Shown here in pieces: positions 55,322 through 64,000 of a stretch of 64,000 nucleotides of DNA; positions within the stretch are counted from its first letter, which is position 1; each line of letters begins with the position of its first letter. Source of the stretch: Pachyseris speciosa (taxonomy: Eukaryota; Cnidaria; Anthozoa; Scleractinia; Pachyseridae); NCBI GenBank assembly GCA_016490735.1, contig JAEMWC010000077.1, forward strand, positions 245,001 to 309,000. Reading direction: 5' to 3'. Under the pieces are notes generated by a model. That model was given only the letters and a program-made list of their open reading frames with translations. It did no database searches and was not told the DNA's origin. A program made the position numbers and the translations under genes.

Positions 55322-56138
55322 CAAGAGATGGTAAACATTAATTAATCCCCCATACAGGTCCTATCCCAATCGTAATCCCTCTAAAGTTATTTTTAGATGT
55401 CCTCCCAGATCCGGTGTTCCCAAGAGGGTTGAATGATAGCAAATCATATGTCCCCAATTTTACCAATGTTGACAGCCTCCGTCTGGTGCTCTGAAGATGA
55501 ACTAAACAAAAAACTTTCTCGGAATGACTGAGGAACAGCCAGACGAAAGTCTTCGACGCTTTCAGGCCAAGGCACGAACTTAAAACGTTTTACATCTCCA
55601 CAAGACTTTTCAAATCGTATTTTGAATTTGATTCCACTTTCTGCAGCAAGTTAAGATTTTAATTTATGCGAGGCATAGCCCTTCCGTCAAACTGTCAACT
55701 TTTTAGCCAGTGAAAGTTGCTTAGAATAGCTAAAGCGAGAAAAGCTATTGACAATGTTCGCGTAAGTTTGAATAAAATTCATCTACTTCGTATGTTTGCG
55801 GTTGTTTACGGTGCCTTTTCTAGTCATTTAAACCCAACATTTGACCATTTTGGGGTTTGTTATTGTAAAAAACAAAATCGACGCCAGTTTTTTATGTGTC
55901 TGTCCTCTTTTTGAAGATGAATTTCGTCATAACATTGTCAAAGTTTGATGTGGAAACCACTCGCTTTCGGCTCGCCTGTGGTTCGTGGTTTCGACAGCAC
56001 TTTGACGATGTTATGACGCAATTCATCACCAATAAGAGGACAGACACAAAAAACTGACGTCAATTTGTTAATTAGAGGGATCTCGATGGGAATAGGGCCT
56101 ATATTGGGGATTAATTATCTTATCTTTATCCTATCTTG
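55322..56138. mobile_element. DNA element with 7-base target duplication, arm B only
   Basis: ACAGTAG flanks both sides (55315-55321, 56139-56145); arm A has one copy (AACAGTAGTG near 29014). Ends start CAAGA, and TTAATTAATCCCC(CA)ATA is mirrored inside. An internal hairpin (about 55880-56060) mirrors TGTGTCTGTCCTCTT and GTCATAACAT. No transposase. Confidence 0.85.
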
Positions 56139-56435
56139 ACAGTAGTAAAAATAAACTCCTGAAAACCAGAAATTGTAAAGTGTGATCAATCAAAAGAAAG
56201 CTACTGAGAGGCACCTTTCTGTGGTGCTGTTTATTGTGGTCAACAAAGTGGTTTTAACCTGTGAGTCCGTGGATGAAATCCTTTAGCATGACCATTCAAA
56301 TGAAAGCTACCGAGCAGTACTTTCCTGTGTTGCTGTTTATAAAGCAGTGAAGGTGATATTATCGGTTTAAGTCTGTCGATGAATTCTTGGAACTCAACTA
56401 TTCAAATCAAAATGTACTGAAAAGTTCTTTAATCC

Positions 56436-56469
56436 TTGTGTGTGTGTATGTGTGTGTGCGTGCGTGCGT

Positions 56470-56529
<60 letters not shown>
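56436..56529. repeat. (GT)n microsatellite beside pseudo-exon 2
   Basis: GT repeat with GC-containing variants (TGCGTGCG), absent in arm A. It lies about 20 bases from the broken donor. Confidence 0.93.
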
Positions 56530-56532
<3 letters not shown>

Positions 56533-56775
56533 CTTAAGGAAACCATAACCGAGTTCAACACATTTCTCTTAAGGTTATCGTACTATATCTCTGGACAAAC
56601 AGCTGATTCCTTGAGAAGATAAGAGGTCTGATAAGCGTCAGCACCAAAGTCAGGAAAACTTTTGTGACTGTAGATGGAGTTCTCTCGAGAACGGTTGGCA
56701 AGCATGAAGCATATTCCTGAGAAAATGAATTAAAGAAAAGGAACTATGAACTTTACAGCATTAAATAAATAAATT

Positions 56776-57452
56776 ACTTAGTGAGTAAGTGAGAGAGTGG
56801 ATGAGTGGGTGAGTGAGTGAGATGAATGAGTGGGTGGTGGAGGGGGTTGCGGTGAGTTAGTGAGGTGAGTATGTGAGTGGGTGGGAAGTGGGTGAGTGAG
56901 TGAGATGAGTGAGTGGGTGGTGGAGGGGGGTTGCGGTGAGTTAGTGAGGTGAGTATGTGAGTGGGTGGGAAGTGGGTGAGTGAGTGAGATGAATAAGTGG
57001 GTGGTGGAAGGGGGTTGGGGTGAGTTAGTGAGGTGAGTATGTGAGTGGGTGAATGAGTAGGTCTTAGTCAGTGAGTGAGTGGGTGGGTGGGTGAGTGAGT
57101 GAGTGAGTGAGTGAGTGAGTGGGTGGGTGGGTGGGTGAGTGAGTGAGTGAGTGAGTGATTGAGTGAGTGAGTGAGTGAGTGAGTGGGTGGGTGGGTGGGT
57201 GGGTGAGTGAGTGAGTGAGTGAGTGAGTGGGTGGGTGAGTGAGTGAGTGAGTTAGTGGGTGGGTGGGTGAGTGAGTGAGTGAGTGAGTTAGTAGGTGGGT
57301 GAGTGAGTGAGTGAGTGAGTGAGTGAGTGAGTGGGTGGGTGGGTGGGTGGGTGAGTGAGTGAGTGAGTGGGTGGGTGAGTGAGTGAATGAGTGAGTGGGT
57401 GGGTGAGTGAGTGAGTAGGGGGGACGCGGGCGGGTGAGTGAATGAATGAGTG
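56776..57452. repeat. GTGA/GTGG minisatellite, arm B
   Basis: About 680 bases of GTGA and GTGG tetramers. The first part contains three longer units of about 100 bases (GATGAATGAGTGGGTGGTGG and so on), a higher-order repeat. Confidence 0.93.
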
Positions 57453-57457
57453 AGAAG

Positions 57458-57545
57458 GGCTAACGATCGAAACGTCAGCTTTTTGAATCCCTATGGTTAT
57501 CAATTTACTTTATAAACTTCGTTGATAAACAAATTTTCGTAATTT
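57458..57545 (+). mobile_element. Solo Penelope 3' end, arm B
   Basis: GGGCTAACGATCGAAACGTC to TCGTTGATAAACAAATTTTC; paralogue of 29733-29822. Confidence 0.75.
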
Positions 57546-57899
57546 ATTATTTAATTGCATTACGAGTTGAGAATCTCCTTTTTAGACATATTTACCTATA
57601 ATTTTGCACGTATTTTGATTTTCAGCTTTCAGTATGTATTTAATCTTGTCGTATCATTTACAACTTTCAAAGCAACTATCCACTCTCTTAACGGTGGAAT
57701 GGAGATCTCGCTGCTCATATTCTATGGTATCCCGCGCCTTACAAACCTAACACGTTTCATGTTCCACAGTGACTGCTAACCCTCCGTTTTCGTATTTTTC
57801 TTTACCAGTTTGTATTCTTAATGAGTGAGCTTCTAACCTGAGCTTTGTTTAACTTACTCTGTGATCTGGATTTTCACTTCCATTTGGTAATATTGTTTA

Positions 57900-59465
57900 A
57901 TTTTCCTGTGTGCCAGTTCTTGCCGGCCTAGAATGTGGTGATGAGCTACTCTTGGATCCTAACCATTGCTGATTATATTCGTTCCTTGATTTATTTTCAT
58001 ATTAGAACGAGCAGTCTTAAGGTTTTCCAAGGTTACATTTTCTTGTATTAAATTGTCGCGCATCACTACTGAATACACCAAAAGATGATCTTTGATTTGC
58101 AGCATACTGGAATGCTTCACGTAACAAACGGCGATTTGTTTCAAAGTTCAGTCGCTGCAATTATTGAATGTAGCTGTTTTGATATCAACACTTCCGCTCT
58201 GCGTGCAAATTTTTCTGTATACACGGAGTGTTCAAATTCTGTTTACCGTAAATTCGATGTGGACTTGTTCAATTGTGCTCTTGTCAAAATTGTCAACATG
58301 AGTCTTGTACGACAAAAGCTCAGGACCCCAGATTTAACAGCCCTATAGATATGATATATGAGGATTGTCATTATTTCGCTGTTAAGGTGGACCCACACGA
58401 GGGGATTTGTTGCAGGAACATGTTGGTGCAAAACGTAGCAGGGACACGTTTATAAACTGTGCACATTAAGGGTTATGAAACTGGATGTGTAGCAGGGACA
58501 TGAATCAGGGGAAGGATCACGACTTGCTCACACACACGAAAATGTAGCTGGAACATATCCCTGGAAGATGTTGCAGGGACACATTCCCCCGTGTGTAGTT
58601 GACACTTTTTCTCTCGTGCACTGACATAAATTTTGTGCAAAATTTGTCCCCGCAACATGTCCCATGAAGTTCAGCAAGTTGAACTCCGTGCGACATGTTG
58701 CAGGGACAAACTTTGCACAAATTCATGTTGCACGAGTGAAAAAGGTGTCAACGCACACGAGGGGATGTGTCCCTGCAACATATCCCTGAAACATATATCG
58801 GGAACTTTTTCACAAGTGTGCAAACCCTGCGATTCTGGTCCCTGCTACACGTCCCTGCTACACATCCCTGCAACATGTTCCTCAGTGTGTACTTAACACG
58901 ATTTTGTCCCTGCTACATGTTGCAGCAAAATGTTCCTGCAACATGTCTCCTCGCGTGGGCCCATCTTATTTTAGAGAGGCCTTTTTGCTATGAATTTCTC
59001 TGGCATAAGTATAACGACCTCGCGATGTCATTTCTAAACCTAGATAGCTTTGTCTGTTATCTATGTTTGGCGTTTCATTTCCGCATTTAAAATAATTATA
59101 CTCGAGTCTTGTTTTGTCAATTGCAGCTAAAACTGAAAACATTTGAATTTGACGTATTTACTTCGAGTTTCCAAACTTTAGCGTGTTTGTGAGCATCGAT
59201 CGTTTTTTGAAATGTTTGAGGGCGGAGACGGACTTAATTATAAGTATAACAGATCGTCCGCGTATATTAAGTAATTGAAAGAGGTATTCCTTAAACTCAC
59301 ACCCGGGCAACTGTTTGTTCTAAGGTTTTGGCGGAGTAGAGCGTCCATAAATAAGGAGATTCATTAGATCGTCGCGCTGCCTTATTCCTTTGTAAGATGG
59401 AAAAAAGTCGGTTAATCCCTTGTTATCAGTTTTGACAAAGTTCTCAATCGATTTTATAACTGTAC
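57900..59465 (-). mobile_element. Degraded LINE, arm B copy
   Basis: Paralogue of 30160-31640, interrupted by the foldback element at 58385-58967 and cut off near 59465, where exon 1 of the secreted gene would be approached. Confidence 0.65.
58385..58967. mobile_element. 580-base foldback built of TGTTGCAGGGACA units, arm B only
   Basis: Ends AGGTGGACCCACACGAGG and, in complement, AGATGGGCCCACGCGAGG. The two halves mirror each other around about 58680, and each contains several TGTTGCAGGGACA or TGTCCCTGCAACA repeats. Arm A reads through near 30680. Confidence 0.88.
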
Positions 59466-59474
59466 ACAGGCTAG

Positions 59475-59735
59475 GGTTGCAGGTGCCCAGCCGAATGTGA
59501 CAGTTCCAAAAGTGAAAGCCCAACAACAAGAGCGCTTTAATTTAAGACCGCGGCCAACGCGTTTGGCGAAAAGCACGTGCGTATGCCACTTAAACTGTAT
59601 AAAAACTTCTTGAAAGTTCCAAGAGTACTCTCAAGAAAATGAAACCAGTTATCAACATAAGTTTCCCGAGCATTTTTACTCTGGCATGAAGGAGAGTAGT
59701 TTGTTTGGGAAGGTATTGATTGCGTCTGACAGTTA
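59475..59735 (-). repeat. Partial copy of the secreted-gene intron unit
   Basis: Matches 32325-32550 (GCCCAGCCGAATGTGACA onward). It joins the truncated LINE directly, so exon 1 has been lost at this junction. Confidence 0.65.
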
Positions 59736-59750
59736 ACAAATAGATTCATG

Positions 59751-60075
59751 TTGCCGTGCGTCTGTTCAGTAATAGATCACAGATGACGTCAAAATGTGGT
59801 AAAAACAAAGAAGTGGCACACGAGCCGCAGGCTAGTGTGCCACTGATGTTTTTACCACATTTTGACGTCTTCTGTGATCTATTACGGAACAGACGCACGG
59901 CAACATGGAATCTATTTGTTTTATATAATAAAGAAACAAAATGCAAGCGAAAAACTTGTTTATTTTCACATTTCTGGAAAAAAGTGGGTAGCGATGACGT
60001 AATCTGTGCATCTGTCCTCTAATAGATCATAGCCAAGAACCAATCACAACGCGCGAACTATTCACCTTATTTTAT
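59751..60075. mobile_element. Hairpin MITE, same family as 14091-14425
   Basis: CCGTGCGTCTGTTCAGTAAT and its complement form arms of about 67 bases over 59752-59901, then the third arm-like segment near 60005-60035. An independent insertion, not a product of the segmental duplication. Confidence 0.85.
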
Positions 60076-60091
60076 AACATAACATAAAGTG

Positions 60092-60287
60092 CAGTGAATA
60101 ATCGCAACTGCCGATCTCGGTCACAACATAATATTAATTGAAAAGCAAGCCCGCTAGCACCGTGCACTGCAGAGTAGTGCTGCTTAGCTTTGAAATATCT
60201 CTCGTAATAGCAGCTGGTCAAATCACTGAAACTGTTTTCAACATTTTGTTGTGACCGAGATTGGCAGCTTGCTATTACTCACTGTGT
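60092..60287. mobile_element. Hairpin MITE (CTCGGTCACAACA type), copy 3
   Basis: Same arms as 33352-33543; followed by a poly-G tract at 60394-60405. Confidence 0.75.
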
Positions 60288-61399
60288 TCAGCTCTCTTGC
60301 GTGTGGTTAGCGTGGTTAAATAAAGTTGTATTGTGCTGTGTTATGTTGTTAGACGACCGCCTTCCCTCTACCACCAAGAAACTGAAGGGTGGTGGGGGGG
60401 GGGGGAGGGGGGGGAGGGAGGTGTTCTGCTGAAGCCTTTCTTAACCTGACCCCTGTTTAAGACAAAAGCTGTTCTCATTTCGATACCCTGTCTAAGAACA
60501 GAGACTTTCATTCGTGACACTCATTTGGTTTTATTGTTCATTGTACATACAGGAAGTATATAACTGACATCATAGAATTAGACTTTTTTAAGATGTGGTT
60601 ACCAGTGGTCCCGAGATACACCCTGTTCAAGACGCTAAATATATAGCGAAATTGTTTAATATTTCAGACCCTGAAAACCATACCCTATTCGGGGCCACAT
60701 AACCATTTAGGCCAATAAGGGAGTGCCAGGCTCTCATAGAGCGAAATGATATGGAACTAAGAGCTCCGTGGCTTAGCATCTATAATGCTTGACAAGCAGG
60801 GCGAGACATCTTGGTTTGGTGCCCAGCCGAATGTGACACTTTTAAAAGTGAAAGCTCAACAAAAAGGACGCTTTTAAAACCGCAGCCAGCAGCTTTGGCG
60901 AGAAGCACCAGCGTATGCCAATTAAACTGTTTAAAATCTTCTTTAAAGTTCCTACTCTCAAGAAAATTAAACTAGTTGTCAACATAAGTTTACCGAGCAT
61001 TTGTACTTTGGAACGAAGGAGAGTACTTTGTTAGGGAAGGTAAAACCATTTATAATTAAGCCTATACTGATATGGCTCTGTTCAAGAGTTTAGGGCTTGT
61101 GTTTTCTAAGAACAATGTTAAGTTCTACGTGATTACTTTGTTTTCGAAAACCGATCACAAAAACGTCAGAGACAAGAAATCTATGTTCATGTATGAAAAC
61201 GGCATTTCATATGTAAACTCCCAAAAGAAGCTGCGCGAACTCTAAGTAGACGACTTGATCTAACTGAATGTATCTCACATATCATGTGAAACCTACCTTT
61301 TAATCTGGCCATGTATTGGCCATACATTGTTGTGCTAGCACAACGCCGATTACTATGTTCGTTAGTCTCATAAATGTCTGTTTCGCATCCAAAACATGC
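60288..61399. repeat. Copy of the spacer and first-intron unit of the secreted gene
   Basis: 60288-60730 matches 33544-34000. 60770-61330 matches intron sequence at 32280-32860. No coding exon 1 is found in it. Confidence 0.6.
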
Positions 61400-61411
61400 A
61401 CCAAAACTCAC

Positions 61412-61560
61412 CTCAACTGCTTCCTGGAGCTTTCCTTCGAAGCTGAAGTCTTAAGAATGACTAAAAAAACATTGGCGCGGAATATCTTATAAGAATGGCG
61501 CCAGGCTTAGCAGGTCGAGCGAAACGGCTTGGACGCCGTCCATTTTCTGCCGTTAATTTC
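61412..61560 (-). promoter_or_regulatory. Promoter/UTR-exon copy P4
   Basis: TATAAG (61486-61491), conserved GATATTCCGCGCCAATG below it, and intact donor GTTGAG|GTGAGT at 61412/61411, with upstream GGACGCCGTCC. No intact coding exons lie downstream on the minus strand, so any transcript would be orphan or would read into the pseudogene. Confidence 0.55.
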
Positions 61561-61823
61561 CACGCCACTTTACATTTTACTGACGTTTTAGCATGGAAAA
61601 GGATTGTAAGTTTTGCCAATAAGCAAAAATTAAATCAAAGTACAGCTATAACCTAGTGAGGGCAAAGGAAGAATGAATTTGAGGAATATAGCGTGTGGCA
61701 TAACTTGCGCACTGGCATAATTCTTCTTAATTAATTTAATATATACAGTATGTCTCAAGGAAATTCAGGATCGTTAGTCTCATAAATTTCTGTTTCGCAT
61801 CCAAAGCATGCACTAAAACTCAC

Positions 61824-61985
61824 CTCACCTTCTTCCTGGAGCTTTCCTTCGAAGCTGAAGTCTTAAGAATGACTAAAACAAAAACATTGGCGCGGAATAT
61901 CTTATAAAAATGGCGCCAGTCTTAGCTGGTCGAGCGAAACGGCTTGCGCTTGGACGCCGTCCTTTTTCTGCTGTTAATTTTCATG
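61824..61985 (-). promoter_or_regulatory. Promoter/UTR-exon copy P5
   Basis: TATAAG (61901-61906), donor GGTGAG|GTGAGT at 61824/61823, and upstream GGACGCCGTCCAAGCGC conserved. About 400 bases upstream of P4 in the same orientation. Confidence 0.55.
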
Positions 61986-62089
61986 CCACGCTACATTTTG
62001 TTGGCAGTTTAGCATGGAAGGGGATCACAAATTTTGCGAATAAACAAAAATTAAATCAATGTACCGATAAAACCTGGTGTTACAGCGAC

Positions 62090-63110
62090 TTGCGTAACTA
62101 TTTTGTAGTTTTCAAATAATTGCACGCGCTTTCGTTTTTCTGTTCCTGTTTTATTACGTAACGTTTCCCATAACCATGTTCGCGAACACCTAATTATGTA
62201 TGTAAATCGTCTTTTTTGCCACATTTTTTCGTTTTGTAGCCAGTATTTTCGTAATTTATTCATTCTCTCTTTATAACTGTTTTAGTATCTACTTTGTATA
62301 TTTAGGTAATCGTGCTTAGGGCCCCAGTTGATATCAGGTTGCTTTTAAGCATCCACGTGAAAGGGTTACCCTGATCCTAAAATTAAAGAAAGGATTCCGT
62401 GATTTTCTGTTCTGACTTTCTGCTTGTTGTAAGTTGGGTCGTCGCTAAATTGTGTTTCGCTTTTCGCCGTAACTTTGTCAGTTCGTGTTACGTACGTAAA
62501 GTCACCGATAAGAACCAATGTTGTCGCTGCAAGCTCTCTCAGCACTCTACTTTATCTATGATGCCACCATTACACGCGTCTGTACGTTATAAAACCCCGT
62601 CCCAGAACGGTTCTTGCAAAGAAAAGATTAAAATAAATAAATAAAAATTGGAAGATAGCATCGACGACAGAAACATGAAATAGCTGGGAAAAAAAATTTA
62701 AGGAACAAGCGACTTAAATACAAAAGTACCTGGTGGAACATTTGCTCTATGTGCGACATCAGGTACGTTTGAATGTCAATCACTTGTTCCTTGTATTTTT
62801 TCCCAGCTATTTCATGTTTAATCTGATATAATCTCGTTAATGTCCCGATAATGATTGTTTCAGTTGCTCAATCCACGTTACGTCGTCTTCATCGAACAAC
62901 GCGTTACTCGAGGCTCGCCGCAAGTTTCCTGACCCGCCATCTAATTCCATCACAGAACTTGATGGGGGGGCAGGGAAGGAAAATTCTGCTAAGACTCGTC
63001 GATAAGAACCAAAGTAGCTGTCCTGACCAAGACCTTCTCACAATACCATGCATGTCCAGGAAGCACTTCTTGCACAATCCCCTCTCATGATGGCGAGTCT
63101 CCCCGGCCTG
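62090..63110. repeat. Repeat mosaic matching 37040-38215, partly inverted
   Basis: 62090-62820 is collinear with 37040-37870. 62940-63090 is the reverse complement of about 38040-38215 (shared GGAAGCACTTCTTGCACAAT). Confidence 0.65.
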
Positions 63111-63150
63111 TCACGCGGGAGAACGGTAATCGATTCTCCGCCGGGGAGCC

Positions 63151-63240
63151 AGAGAGTGCAGCAAACTGATTGAGGCTGATATTGAACCTGATTTCCCCCA
63201 CCTCATAGACTTCGTGGAAAGAAGAGCCGCTGTGGCTTAG
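63151..63240 (+). pseudogene. Short gag-like fragment, possibly BEL/Pao retrotransposon
   Basis: One frame reads CSKLIEADIEPDFPHLIDF then VERRAAVA and a stop. This resembles the C-terminal half of BEL/Pao gag proteins before their zinc knuckles. It is too short for certainty, and no LTRs, protease or RT are seen. Confidence 0.35.
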
Positions 63241-63409
63241 TCGGCGCCAGACCAAACGGATCGAATTGATACCCAGACGGAAGGGGAAATGAGAAGACGC
63301 TCCTCCAGTGAAAGTAACCTCTCTTGCTACACAATTAAGGAGTAAAAGGTACCTAAACCCTATGCTATGTCCACAGAAAGATTGTGGTTCGAGACAAAAT
63401 GCAATTCAG

Positions 63410-64000
63410 CCGGAACGCATCACTGCCTGTTTGTTCAAGTGGCACACATATATTGTCTAATTATAAATGGGTAGTTGTTTGTGAATTATGAATGCACGGA
63501 TAGTACGGATTGGGAAGTCGGTGAAAAAGTATCGGCTGGGTTGGGCCACGAAATTTCAACTTCCTTTAGGGCCGTCGTTTGTTTTCTGTTCCCGATACAT
63601 CACTGGAGAATTAACTGAGGGAGGGGATGCTAAACATCGCGAAATGTCGCCTGATACTTAGCCGACTGGCCCGTTGGCCGAGTTGGCTAAAATCAGGCGA
63701 TATCCGCAGGGTTGAGCAGGATAATTGTTTCATTATTCAACACAGTGATCACAAAGTACAATTTACTGAGTTTTTCAATTTGAAGAAAAAGCTGGGAAAA
63801 CTGCCATTTTTTCTCCACGCCACGCGAAAGTACGAACATCGCAGGATATCTGTTGAGTTCGCATGACGAATATTGAGAGAGAATGGCCATATTTTGCTAA
63901 TGTCAGAATGTGTTTGATTTGATAATAATTATGAATAGACCCTATGCAAAATGGCTGCTTTTAAGTTATCCTTTTGTTCGTATTCAAAATAGCCTCACTA
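63410..64000. repeat. Left edge of a third copy of the secreted-gene block
   Basis: TTTGTTCAAGTGGCACACAT onward matches 26880 and 53195, through GAGAATTAACTGAGG (as at 27331), GCCGAGTTGGCTAAA (as at 53319) and CAAAATAGCCTCACTA (as at 53625). It runs to the window edge in the orientation that would place another secreted-protein gene just beyond. Confidence 0.75.

Larger units (their letters stand above)
54342..56716 (-). pseudogene. Dead paralogue of the secreted-protein gene (arm B)
   Basis: Exon equivalents are 56716-56549, 55136-55076 and 54595-54342. Exon 4 is open and well conserved, though one conserved Cys (KCAG) has become Phe (RFAG). Exon 3 has a net 2-base loss and then stops in the wrong frame. 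Exon 2 has a 1-base deletion, an in-frame TAG where the active copy has Lys115, and a destroyed donor (GTATGG changed to TTATGG). No coding exon 1 equivalent is present at the expected place. Four independent lesions make this an unprocessed pseudogene. Confidence 0.85.

Overview
This is nuclear DNA from an animal, most likely a cnidarian and probably a stony coral. The evidence is spliced genes with GT-AG introns, an intronless melatonin-receptor-like GPCR with an NRY motif, a Penelope-like retroelement with a GIY-YIG endonuclease, degraded non-LTR retrotransposons, tRNA-derived SINEs, and very many hairpin (foldback) DNA elements of a kind I associate with coral genomes. The species cannot be fixed from sequence alone. 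Nothing looks bacterial; most open frames are fortuitous.

Layout. 0.7-1.3 kb: a small two-exon gene on the minus strand (predicted 76 aa). 2.2-2.4 kb: a doubtful exon pair. 3.6-5.5 kb: a Penelope-like element. 6.3-11.9 kb: a six-exon micro-exon gene on the plus strand for a predicted 63-aa protein with a signal peptide and a hydrophobic, GPI-signal-like C terminus. Its introns hold foldback elements and microsatellites. 11.7-24.5 kb (block A1): a CTGA minisatellite, a RecQ-like helicase exon remnant between inverted repeats, nested LINEs, a DNA transposon with its own ORF, and GPCR copy A. 24.5-26.8 kb: an insertion specific to this copy. 26.8-33.1 kb (block A2): a four-coding-exon minus-strand gene for a 231-aa secreted cysteine-containing protein, with a TATA promoter and a 5' untranslated exon. 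33.2-37 kb: extra partial copies of its first exon and promoter, two of them shuffled with Penelope fragments. 37-40.9 kb: dispersed repeats and a LINE tail.

The A blocks are then repeated. 41.0-52.8 kb (B1) matches A1 and carries GPCR copy B. 52.8-62.1 kb (B2) matches A2, but its secreted-protein gene is clearly dead. A third copy of the A2/B2 left edge begins near 63.4 kb and runs out of the window. So the region is a tandem segmental duplication with a period of roughly 26-29 kb. Its left edge lies inside intron 5 of the micro-exon gene, so only that gene's last exon was copied. Both GPCR copies remain open. The secreted-protein gene survives in one copy, accompanied by orphan promoters. 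After duplication the two arms picked up different insertions, so each indel between them marks an insertion site, often with a visible target-site duplication.

Nothing suggests the genes work as an operon. The main biological interest is lineage-specific gene birth and death: a duplicated receptor, an expanded promoter array for an orphan secreted protein, and a micro-exon gene for a putative surface mini-protein.
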